This document shows, piece by piece, positions 1-6,206 of a DNA stretch of 6,362 bases. The position numbers and the translations under genes were made by a program. Numbering within the stretch: the first letter of the stretch is position 1; each line of letters starts with the position of its first letter. The notes below the pieces were generated by a model that was given only the letters and a program-made list of their open reading frames with translations, was not told where the DNA came from and did no database searches. This DNA is from Nitrospirota bacterium (GTDB taxonomy: Bacteria; Nitrospirota; Nitrospiria; Nitrospirales; Nitrospiraceae). The stretch spans positions 1 to 6,362 of the forward strand of contig VBOM01000038.1 in assembly GCA_005877535.1 (NCBI GenBank), given 5' to 3'.

Positions 1-366
1 ACACTCTATGATGAGCACCACCGCGAGGAGCGGGAGCTTATTTTGGGCGAAATCAAAAAACGATTTTGCACCATCTCACGCGGGCAGAAGATCGTCTACG
101 TCGTGGATGCTCGGTTCGATGAAGAAAATGAAGCGAAAATCATTTCCCTCGCTCGCAGCGCGGACGCGCTCTACTGCGAATCGCCCTACCTGGACGTTGA
201 TGCCGAGAAAGCCCGCAACCGGTATCATCTGACAGCCAGACAGGCCGGCCTCATAGCACGCCGAGCCCAGGTGCGCAACTTGGTTGTCTTTCATTTCTCG
301 CCACGGTATACCGCGCAGGGCGAGGCGTTGAAGCGGGAAGCGATGGAAGCGTTTCAAGGAACCTGA
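1..366 (+). CDS. MBL-fold metallo-hydrolase, ribonuclease Z-like, C-terminal part
   Basis: The frame is open from base 1 to TGA at 364-366, giving the last 121 residues of a protein that starts outside the window. The pattern matches the C-terminal half of RNase Z-like metallo-beta-lactamase-fold enzymes. These are zinc hydrolases, and RNase Z itself trims tRNA 3' ends. Metal-ligand positions are recognisable: Asp36 in YVVDAR (106-108), His76 in YHLTARQA (226-228, equivalent to the GHST-QA His) and His98 in HFSPRY (292-294). The HFSPRY block is a hallmark of this branch. The segment around CESPYL matches the family's 'hEaTY' strand. A TTG at 43 could be called a start, but homology continues upstream of it, so the gene is simply truncated by the window edge. 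The next gene begins 12 nt downstream, suggesting an operon. The N-terminal HxHxDH motif is not in view, so true RNase Z cannot be separated from a related MBL hydrolase. Confidence 0.85.
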   Translation, partial: TLYDEHHREERELILGEIKKRFCTISRGQKIVYVVDARFDEENEAKIISLARSADALYCESPYLDVDAEKARNRYHLTARQAGLIARRAQVRNLVVFHFSPRYTAQGEALKREAMEAFQGT

Positions 367-371
367 GGAGG
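366..371 (+). promoter_or_regulatory. Shine-Dalgarno AGGAGG for the membrane-protein gene
   Basis: A perfect AGGAGG overlaps the last base of the upstream TGA stop and sits 7 nt before GTG at 379. It fixes the GTG as the start and implies translational coupling to the metallo-hydrolase gene. Confidence 0.85.
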
Positions 372-378
372 ACGCAAC

Positions 379-717
379 GTGAACGATTTTGTGAAATATG
401 CCGTATACTTTCTATTGGGGGGGACCATCGTGAGTGTCTCCACCTACCTCGGGTCACAAGGCAAATCGTTCTTCGCCGCCTTTGCCAGCACCTTTCCCGC
501 CATTACCGGCGCCACGTTCATCCTGATCTATCTGAACGGGGGCAACGACGCGATCGTCAGCTACGCGAAACACTTACTGTGGTTCGTCCCACCGTGGATG
601 GTCTACGTCGTCTCCATGATAGCGGGCGTCCCCCGGTTCGGCTTTTGGCCTGCCATGATCGGCTCACTCGTGCTGTATCTGGGCTGCGTGGGGCTGGTGA
701 AGATGGTCTTGAGGTAG
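379..717 (+). CDS. Small four-helix membrane protein, GlpM/DUF3147-like
   Basis: This 112-aa protein starts at GTG with an ideal AGGAGG 7 nt upstream. It is almost entirely hydrophobic, with four likely transmembrane helices at about residues 5-24, 31-52, 65-84 and 88-111, so it should sit in the inner membrane. The pattern of a Phe-Pro in helix 2 (STFPAI), Trp plus Pro in helix 3 (LLWFVPPW) followed by VYVVSM, and a short fourth helix resembles GlpM/DUF3147 proteins. Pseudomonas GlpM has been linked to alginate production, but the biochemical role of the family is unknown. The similarity is recalled by eye, not searched. It lies 12 nt after the metallo-hydrolase gene and is probably co-transcribed with it. 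It converges on the minus-strand gene ending at 760, leaving a 42-bp gap in which I see no clear hairpin terminator. Confidence 0.8.
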   Translation: MNDFVKYAVYFLLGGTIVSVSTYLGSQGKSFFAAFASTFPAITGATFILIYLNGGNDAIVSYAKHLLWFVPPWMVYVVSMIAGVPRFGFWPAMIGSLVLYLGCVGLVKMVLR

Positions 718-759
718 ATCTTTGATTAGAGCTCGCACAGTCGTCTCTTTACCAAAGGC

Positions 760-1290
760 TCAGGCCGCTCCGCTGAACTGGAGTCGATTCATTTCGCCGA
801 GGGCCGACACCATTTGATCGAGGGCTGCGGTGACAGAGCGGCTCGCTGCTTGGGATGGGCCATCGGCCCCAGCCCAGATGTTGGGAGGGTTTTCGATCTG
901 TCGCACATTCTGACAGAAGCGGACGATAGTCTGTTTCCAGTGGATGGGACCTGATCCTTCATTAAGAAATTGGATTCGATCCTGCGAGAAGGGCTGGTCG
1001 AACTGCGCAGCCCGCAGCTGCCACATGTGCTCCATCGCCTTCTGCCGCTCGGGACTGAACTCCAGCCCGCTGGCCCGTTCGTTGAGCGCCGCAAATAATC
1101 CCCCGACGATGTAGTCGACCTCCGATTCAGGGAACACCCCGACACAAGATTGCACGAGCAGATATTTGTGAAAGAGGAACACCTCGGCACTGATACGTGC
1201 TTCGTTCGCGGAAGGATCGTAGGCTCGGGCCAGCTCGCGCAACACATCGCCCGACGCTCCTTCAAGACAGGAGCCCAGCAAGCGGGCCAA
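760..1290 (-). CDS. Hypothetical helical protein, probable 5' nonsense mutation (TTG start as read)
   Basis: I do not recognise this 176-aa protein. It is soluble-looking, rich in predicted helix, and has no signal peptide, membrane segment or obvious catalytic motif. The only start in the uninterrupted frame near the 5' end is TTG at 1288-1290, and it has no good Shine-Dalgarno. In the same frame, 45 nt upstream, lies ATG at 1333-1335, only 4 nt after the ybjQ stop, which is the expected position for a coupled second gene. That ATG gives MQRLPPAE, then TAA (1309-1311), then LGLGRQ leading into the TTG codon. The coding-like sequence on both sides of the TAA suggests an original 191-codon gene broken by one nonsense change (for example CAA to TAA). 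Other explanations are a sequencing error or restart at the TTG. Function, if any, is unknown; the link to ybjQ is positional only. Confidence 0.65.
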   Translation of the reverse strand: MARLLGSCLEGASGDVLRELARAYDPSANEARISAEVFLFHKYLLVQSCVGVFPESEVDYIVGGLFAALNERASGLEFSPERQKAMEHMWQLRAAQFDQPFSQDRIQFLNEGSGPIHWKQTIVRFCQNVRQIENPPNIWAGADGPSQAASRSVTAALDQMVSALGEMNRLQFSGAA

Positions 1291-1308
1291 CTGGCGACCG
1301 AGCCCGAG

Positions 1309-1335
1309 TTACTCTGCCGGAGGCAACCGCTGCAT
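1309..1335 (-). other. Likely original 5' end of the hypothetical gene, with in-frame TAA
   Basis: On the minus strand, ATG at 1333-1335 is followed by seven sense codons (QRLPPAE) and then TAA at 1309-1311. It is in phase with the open frame running down to 760. A GGAG inside the end of ybjQ lies 13 nt upstream of this ATG, rather far but usable. Interpreting it as the true start is an inference from spacing to ybjQ and frame continuity. Confidence 0.5.
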
Positions 1336-1339
1336 GACC

Positions 1340-1666
1340 CTACGGTGGCTCCACAACCACCGCTGTGCCGCTGGCGCTGACCATCAACATGCTGCTGCTG
1401 GCGCCGATCGTTTCATAGTCGATATCAATGCCGACAATAGCATTGGCGCCCAGATTCCTGGCCTGCTCGCGCATTTCGCCAAGCGCAATGTCTTTGGCCT
1501 TGCGCAGCTCGGCTTCATACGCCGCCGATCGGCCGCCCACGATATCGCGAATCGACGCGAAGAAATCCCGAAAGATGTTCGCGCCGAGGATGGCATCCCC
1601 GGAGACCAATCCCAAATACTTGACCGCTTTCTTTCCGTCGATACTCGGTGTTGTCGATAAAATCAT
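1340..1666 (-). CDS. ybjQ: YbjQ/UPF0145 (DUF74) family protein
   Basis: The 108-aa product matches E. coli YbjQ closely along its whole length. Family blocks seen are an N-terminal STTPSIDGK, then [28 protein letters not shown] sequence at about residues 24-47, an [17 protein letters not shown] helix at about 49-65, and [12 protein letters not shown] followed by [14 protein letters not shown] near the C terminus. One residue differs from the usual gene product at residue 24 (D before AILGAN, often E). Members are small cytoplasmic proteins that form homo-oligomers, sometimes described as putative heavy-metal-binding; the biochemical role is not settled. There is no Cys or His cluster here that would prove metal binding. 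The ATG at 1664-1666 is preceded by GGAGG with 5-nt spacing. The gene heads a minus-strand pair with the hypothetical protein, whose probable ATG lies 4 nt beyond this stop. Confidence 0.93.
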   Translation of the reverse strand: MILSTTPSIDGKKAVKYLGLVSGDAILGANIFRDFFASIRDIVGGRSAAYEAELRKAKDIALGEMREQARNLGANAIVGIDIDYETIGASSSMLMVSASGTAVVVEPP

Positions 1667-1671
1667 GCTCC

Positions 1672-1676
1672 CCTCC
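1672..1676 (-). promoter_or_regulatory. Shine-Dalgarno for ybjQ
   Basis: CCTCC on the plus strand reads GGAGG on the minus strand, 5 nt before the ybjQ ATG, within a purine-rich stretch (GGGAGGGGAG). It supports the start at 1666. Confidence 0.75.
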
Positions 1677-1843
1677 CGCTGAACGCCCCCATCCTCTCAC
1701 CATTTGGAAGGAATCGCCAAGCCTTTCGCCGAATCCCCCGCTCCCGAGAAAACTGAACGACACCCACCCTGCTGGGAGAGGATCGGAGACCGGAGTAGAT
1801 ATTCATGAATGGTCCGCGCTAGGATCATGTCTTTGTCTCGCAT

Positions 1844-1847
1844 GGAG
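1844..1847 (+). promoter_or_regulatory. Shine-Dalgarno GGAG deciding the uvrA-family start
   Basis: GGAG lies 8 nt before GTG at 1856. The frame has an in-frame TAG at 1820-1822 and no other usual start codon between that stop and 1856, so this GTG is the only sensible start. Confidence 0.7.
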
Positions 1848-1855
1848 CGCGCGCC

Positions 1856-4630
1856 GTGGAACCTACCCCTCTCCCTCAGAACCAGTCTGCAGACCTCATC
1901 GTCGAAGGCGCAAGGCAAAACAATCAGGTCACAGCCATCACCGGCGTATCAGGATCGGGGAAATCCTCCCTCGCGTTCGACACGCTGTTCGCTGAAGGCC
2001 AATGGCGCTATGTAGAATCGCTCTCCACCTATGCCCGCATGTTTCTCGACAAAGTGAATCGGCCTGATGTCGACCGGCTGATCAACGTCCGCCCCGCCAT
2101 TGCGATCGAGCAGAAGAACCCCATCCGCACCGCCCGCTCGACGGTCGGGACTATGACCGAGATTGCCGACCTCTTACGTCTTCTGTTCGCCAAAGTGGGC
2201 CATCCGGTCTGCCCCGATTGCGCCATTGAGGCGCGCAGCTTTCACCCCGGGAGCGTCGCCGACGACCTCCTGAGCCATTGTGGCGACGCACGAGCGATGA
2301 TCCTTTTCCCCGTCACAGCACCGGTGCCGAAGCAGGACCAGACCTTTCTCCAATCGCTGTTGCTGCGCGGGTTCACCAGGGTCCGGTGCGGCGAGGAAAT
2401 CCTCGACCTCCATGAAACCCACACCCTTCCTAAAACCAGGCCGGACCATCTTCATGTGATACTCGATCGGCTGGTGATTCGGGAAGACAACCGATCCCGC
2501 CTCGTCGAAGCGATCGAAACCGCATTTCGCGAGGGCGAGGGCCTGTGCCGCGTGGAGGTCATCGACCAGGGCATCCGAACCTACAGTACGGACTTTCGCT
2601 GCCAACAATGTGGGCGAACATTCGACCCGATTCGTCCTGTCCTCTTTTCCTTCAACCATCCACTCGGCGCCTGTCCAGAGTGCAAAGGGTTCGGCAATAT
2701 TCTTCGTTACGATCCCGACCTCGTCATTCCCGACCACAGCAAGTCGCTGGCCCAAGGCGCAATTGAACCCTGGAGCAAACCCAGCGGCGATTGGTGGCAG
2801 AAGCAAATGTTGCTCTCCATGAAGCGGCGTGGAGTCGACCTCACCATCCCCTACAAGGATCTGCCACAGAATATCCAGCAGATGCTCTGGCAGGGAGAAG
2901 GCAAGATGGAGGGCGTGCAACAATTCTTCGAATACTTGGAAGGGAAACGCTATAAGTTGCATGTGCGCGTCATGCTCAGCCGCTACCGAACGCCTGTCCC
3001 CTGCCCAGCCTGTGAGGGGTCTCGTCTCCGACCGGACGCCCGCTACGTGAAGATCGTAGGCAAAGATATTCATGAGGTTTCTGCGCTTACGATCGAAGAG
3101 GCTGCCGCTTGGATCACATCCCTCACCCTCTCTCCTTATGAATACCAGGTCGCCCGCGACATTCTCAGACAACTGACGGCCAAGCTTGACTTTCTCCTAC
3201 GCGTGGGACTCAACTATCTCACGCTCTCACGTCAGACCCGCACACTCTCGGGAGGAGAGGCCCAGCGCGCAGCCTTGGCCAATCAACTCGGTGCACGATT
3301 GGTCGGCACGCTCTACGTCCTCGACGAACCGACCATCGGTCTCCACCCGCGTGACACAGCGACGCTCGCCAGCATCCTGCAAGAACTGGCAGTCCAGGGC
3401 AACACGGTCGTCGTCGTCGAACATGATCGCCAGATGATGTTGGCGGCTGACTATCTCATCGAACTGGGCCCTTTGTCGGGAGAGAAAGGGGGCGAAGTGA
3501 TCTGCGCGGCACCACAACAGGAATTCATCGCTGACCGTCGTTCAATCACGCCACGCTACCTACGTGGGGAAGACGAGATTGCGACGCCCAGGTCTCGGCG
3601 GAAAGGAAACGGAAAAATTCTTGTCATAGCAGGTGCTTGCGAAAATAACCTCAAGGATCTCTTCGTCAGAATTCCGCTCGGCATGTTGGTCTGTGTCACC
3701 GGCGTTTCAGGGTCGGGCAAGAGCACGTTAGTCGAAGACACGCTCTACCGAGCCATCGCCCGTGCCTTTCGTGTCGAATCACTGCCAATGGGCAAATTTC
3801 ACGCAATTAAAGGGATCGAGCATCTGACCGGTATTAGGCTCATTGATCAGGAGCCGATCGGCCGAACGCCGCGCTCGAACCCGATCACCTACCTGAGAGC
3901 ATTTGATGAAGTTCGCTCTCTCTTCGCCTCTGAGCGCGATGCGCTCCGGCGCGGGCTCACCGCAGGCCATTTCTCTTTCAATACCACCGGGGGCCGGTGT
4001 GACCGATGCGACGGGAGCGGCGTTGAGAAACTCGAGATGTATTTCTTTGAAGATATCTATGCCATCTGTGAAGCCTGCGACGGACGGCGATTCAAACCTG
4101 ACGTACTCTCCATTCGCTACCGGGGGAAGACGATTCATGAGGTGCTGCAGATGACGGTTGAAGAGGCGCTGGGGTTTTTTAGCGGCTCGCCCAAGCTCAC
4201 GGAAAAACTCCGCCTCCTCTCGTCCATCGGGCTCGGCTATCTCCGACTCGGCCAATCCGCGACGACCCTCTCAGGGGGCGAAGCTCAGCGGTTGAAAATC
4301 GCCGCCGAGCTCAAAGATTCATCCGCGAAGAATGTGCTCTATATCATGGATGAGCCGACCACCGGCCTGCACGTCGAGGATATCAAGAGGCTCCTGGCAA
4401 TCCTGCAGAAGCTGGTGAACAGCGGCAATACCGTGGTGGTGGTGGAGCATAATCTCGACGTCATCAAGTCAGCGGATTGGATTATCGACTTAGGACCAGA
4501 AGGCGGATCCGCAGGCGGGCAGATTGTGGCGGAGGGAAGACCGGAGCAGGTGGCGAAAGTCATGGCCTCACATACAGGACGGTTCCTAGCAGGCGCTCTC
4601 ATGCCAGCTGCTTACAGCAATGGTTCCTGA
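1856..4630 (+). CDS. uvrA: UvrA-family excinuclease ABC subunit A, with an 11-residue gap before Walker A
   Basis: This 924-aa protein (E. coli UvrA is 940) is a DNA-damage recognition ATPase of nucleotide excision repair, which dimerises and loads UvrB. It has two tandem ABC cassettes. The first has Walker A GVSGSGKSS (30-38, Lys36), signature LSGGEAQR (464-471) and Walker B LDEP (489-492, His497). The second has Walker A GVSGSGKST (616-624, Lys622), signature 805-812 and Walker B MDEP (831-834). CxxC pairs sit at C119/C122, C249/C252 with C273/C276, C383/C386, and C715/C718 with C738/C741. The 123-248 region, where UvrB binds in canonical UvrA, is present. Between the N-terminal NN (22-23) and Walker A only six residues remain; the second cassette has 17 (N598 to G616), as does E. 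coli UvrA. The missing block should be a core beta strand of cassette I, so activity is uncertain. Sequence such as YKLHVRVMLSRYR suggests a UvrA paralogue rather than the main copy; this is from memory. No uvrB or uvrC is nearby. Confidence 0.93.
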   Translation: MEPTPLPQNQSADLIVEGARQNNQVTAITGVSGSGKSSLAFDTLFAEGQWRYVESLSTYARMFLDKVNRPDVDRLINVRPAIAIEQKNPIRTARSTVGTMTEIADLLRLLFAKVGHPVCPDCAIEARSFHPGSVADDLLSHCGDARAMILFPVTAPVPKQDQTFLQSLLLRGFTRVRCGEEILDLHETHTLPKTRPDHLHVILDRLVIREDNRSRLVEAIETAFREGEGLCRVEVIDQGIRTYSTDFRCQQCGRTFDPIRPVLFSFNHPLGACPECKGFGNILRYDPDLVIPDHSKSLAQGAIEPWSKPSGDWWQKQMLLSMKRRGVDLTIPYKDLPQNIQQMLWQGEGKMEGVQQFFEYLEGKRYKLHVRVMLSRYRTPVPCPACEGSRLRPDARYVKIVGKDIHEVSALTIEEAAAWITSLTLSPYEYQVARDILRQLTAKLDFLLRVGLNYLTLSRQTRTLSGGEAQRAALANQLGARLVGTLYVLDEPTIGLHPRDTATLASILQELAVQGNTVVVVEHDRQMMLAADYLIELGPLSGEKGGEVICAAPQQEFIADRRSITPRYLRGEDEIATPRSRRKGNGKILVIAGACENNLKDLFVRIPLGMLVCVTGVSGSGKSTLVEDTLYRAIARAFRVESLPMGKFHAIKGIEHLTGIRLIDQEPIGRTPRSNPITYLRAFDEVRSLFASERDALRRGLTAGHFSFNTTGGRCDRCDGSGVEKLEMYFFEDIYAICEACDGRRFKPDVLSIRYRGKTIHEVLQMTVEEALGFFSGSPKLTEKLRLLSSIGLGYLRLGQSATTLSGGEAQRLKIAAELKDSSAKNVLYIMDEPTTGLHVEDIKRLLAILQKLVNSGNTVVVVEHNLDVIKSADWIIDLGPEGGSAGGQIVAEGRPEQVAKVMASHTGRFLAGALMPAAYSNGS

Positions 4631-4703
4631 CACTTTTGTTTCACCGGCCTGGGTATAGGACTCTCGCTTGCGCCCTCTTGGATTGCGCTGGTTATCCATC
4701 TTC
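4631..4703. other. Convergent gap between the uvrA-family and lipoprotein genes
   Basis: These 73 bp separate two converging stop codons. I looked for a shared bidirectional terminator and found no GC-rich hairpin followed by a T run on either strand. Confidence 0.4.
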
Positions 4704-5930
4704 TCAGAGCCCCGGTCTCGGCTCCGCTACGATGCTGAGTTCCAACGGAGAACCGCCGCGCCTGATTTCGAGTTTCAGTGCCTGCCCCGCTTCGACCTGG
4801 CACAGTCGTTTGGCTTCGGGATCGGAGGTGACTGTCGCCAGAGCGATGCCGTTACAGGCGACGACTCTATCACCTACCTTGAGCCCCGCTTTCTCGGCAG
4901 GCAGGCCGCTACGAAGTTCCCGCACGAGGTAGTATCGAGCGCCCGCCAATTCCTGTAACTCCCAATTGACGCCGATTCGTCCGGACCCGAGCAAACCCGT
5001 CTGCGAACCGAACCGAGTGAGAATGCGATGGGCGATGACGCGGGCCAAGCCCTCGGGATCGTCGTCCGTGGCGTCAGAACTGTGGCCTTCTCCGTTGAAT
5101 AACACTACGCCGCTTTCGACATCGACTATCCGAAAAGCCAGTGACACGCGGCTGACCTGCTCTCCCACAGTTCGTTCCCATTGCTGCACTTCGCCTACGA
5201 CAATGGCCTGAGCACCGACGAGTTTTCCGACTTTCAAAACGTCGGCATCATCCGCATACTGCAGTTGGACGACCTGTTCTTTGAACACTTCGTCGAGCTT
5301 AGCTCGTTCGACCATATTGACGTCCAAATCCAACAATAAGGTCGTCACAATCCCGGCGACACGAGAGCCGGATCCTTTGGTGGCTGCCGCATCGACGAAC
5401 GGCATTACTGCCATCGTACGGTAGCGATCGATCGTGTCCCGATTGATCGGACCGACGCCGGTGACGACCGGCTCAGGACGTCCGAGCATTCCGCCTGATC
5501 CTAGGGCGGCGATGCCGGACGAGGCACAGGCGCGGCGCCGTTGCAGAATGGCAGAGGGCGTACCCCACGCACAGAGTTCGTCGTTCACCAGCACGATGTG
5601 GTATGGATATTCGCGTTGATGTTCCGCGGCAAGGTTGGTGAAAGGATAGAAAATACAGCCGCCGACCCAGATCGAGATCGGGCAGAGAGCCAACTCATAG
5701 AGCCACTGTTTGCGGGCCGTGAGCGAGTATTCCCAGATCAGCAGACGGCCATCGTCACGCAGCACACGGTCCGGCCGACCGATCTGGTCGATCACCTCAG
5801 CCTTCGTCATCGGTACGGCTAGCCGGTCCAGCTTGGATTCCGACTTCACCACGGTATACAGTACGCCACATCCGGAGCAGGCACTGACAAGAAGAGCCAG
5901 GCCGATCCAACAGCCAATCCGATTGACCAT
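4704..5930 (-). CDS. Lipoprotein with BamE-like, CsgG/LpoB-like and PDZ domains
   Basis: The 408-aa product begins MVNRIGCW with a short hydrophobic segment and a lipobox LVSAC (residues 14-18), so Cys18 should be lipidated and the protein held at a membrane facing the periplasm. The order of parts is: about 34-70, a SmpA/OmlA/BamE-like stretch (VPMTKAEVIDQIGRPDR, then LIWEYS); about 78-100, a hydrophobic segment with two Cys; about 172-300, a CsgG/LpoB-like domain (AVMPF, VERAKLDEVFKEQ, VGAQAIVVGEV); about 328-405, a PDZ domain (SGLPAEKAGLKVGDRVVACNG). CsgG-like and BamE-like modules occur in envelope assembly proteins; a scaffold role in envelope biogenesis is inference. The frame is open for 43 codons further upstream (to 6059), but ATG at 5928-5930 is preferred because it has TGGAG 10 nt upstream and places the signal peptide at the N terminus. 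No partner gene is visible beside it. Confidence 0.88.
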   Translation of the reverse strand: MVNRIGCWIGLALLVSACSGCGVLYTVVKSESKLDRLAVPMTKAEVIDQIGRPDRVLRDDGRLLIWEYSLTARKQWLYELALCPISIWVGGCIFYPFTNLAAEHQREYPYHIVLVNDELCAWGTPSAILQRRRACASSGIAALGSGGMLGRPEPVVTGVGPINRDTIDRYRTMAVMPFVDAAATKGSGSRVAGIVTTLLLDLDVNMVERAKLDEVFKEQVVQLQYADDADVLKVGKLVGAQAIVVGEVQQWERTVGEQVSRVSLAFRIVDVESGVVLFNGEGHSSDATDDDPEGLARVIAHRILTRFGSQTGLLGSGRIGVNWELQELAGARYYLVRELRSGLPAEKAGLKVGDRVVACNGIALATVTSDPEAKRLCQVEAGQALKLEIRRGGSPLELSIVAEPRPGL

Positions 5931-5940
5931 ATCAACGCAG

Positions 5941-5945
5941 CTCCA
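5941..5945 (-). promoter_or_regulatory. Shine-Dalgarno for the lipoprotein gene
   Basis: The minus strand reads TGGAG, 10 nt before ATG at 5930. Together with the signal peptide it selects this start over the longer open frame beginning at 6059. Confidence 0.6.
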
Positions 5946-6076
5946 GGGAGCCCAACCGCACGAGGAGCAGGGTAACACCTGCACGAGAAGGCTGCAATTG
6001 AGCGTAGTGAGGACAAGACGCGAGACTAACAGGTTATTGAAAAACTGGTAGGCACTCATCTCCTGGCGGAGACTCC

Positions 6077-6206
6077 AGCAGGATGCTCAAAAATTCCGTC
6101 AGCAAGGCCGCAGCCGATGAAAGCACCGGAGGCGTAGCCTCTGGGCTACGTTGAGGATGCTTTCGAGGTTAGAACGCCGCTGGGCGGGATTTTTCAGCAT
6201 CCTGCT
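6077..6206. repeat. 130-bp palindromic intergenic element (REP/MITE-like)
   Basis: The ends are inverted copies: AGCAGGATGCT at 6077-6087 and AGCATCCTGCT at 6196-6206. Pairing continues inward through an A5/T5 run and a CCG/CGG block, with 21 of 24 positions matching. Further inside, GAAAGCA (6119-6125) pairs with TGCTTTC (6158-6164), and at the centre CGTAGCC (6133-6139) pairs with GGCTACG (6144-6150) around a TCTG loop. The whole element can therefore fold as one long interrupted hairpin. There is no internal ORF and no clear target-site duplication. The design is that of a non-autonomous repeat; I recall very similar ends in many intergenic regions of Nitrospira genomes, which was not verified here. 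It lies between two minus-strand genes and could end or stabilise the upstream transcript. Confidence 0.8.

Larger units (their letters stand above)
1667..1855. other. Divergent intergenic region between ybjQ and the uvrA-family gene
   Basis: These 189 bp must hold promoters for both divergent genes, but no convincing -35/-10 pair stands out on either strand. A perfect 10-bp palindrome, ATTCATGAAT, occurs at 1801-1810 and could be an operator half-site pair or chance. I see no LexA-like GAAC-N4-GTTC box. Frames crossing the region do not look coding. Confidence 0.5.

Noticed and set aside
718..759. Possible terminator between converging genes (CTTTG ... CAAAG)
   Set aside because: The arms are 5 bp with a loop of nearly 30 nt and no T run; too weak to call.
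1801..1810. Perfect palindrome ATTCATGAAT upstream of the uvrA-family gene
   Set aside because: Only 10 bp, a single copy, and no match to a regulator site I can name; chance is adequate as an explanation, so it is only mentioned in the intergenic entry.
1648..1995. Plus-strand frame of 115 codons across the ybjQ-uvrA gap
   Set aside because: It overlaps the uvrA-family gene out of frame, is rich in Arg/Ser/Pro/His typical of shadow frames, and has no ribosome site of note.
2174..3172. 332-codon open frame on the minus strand inside the uvrA-family gene
   Set aside because: It is wholly antisense to a clearly conserved protein, has no recognisable domain, and is explained by codon bias in GC-rich DNA.
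5960..6000. Possible sigma-70 promoter for the lipoprotein gene (TTGCAG, 17 nt, TACCCT on the minus strand)
   Set aside because: The -10 box matches poorly and such pairs arise often by chance.
5931..6059. Longer start for the lipoprotein gene, adding 43 residues
   Set aside because: The extension would bury the signal peptide and lipobox inside the protein. ATG at 5930 has a Shine-Dalgarno and gives a proper lipoprotein N terminus.
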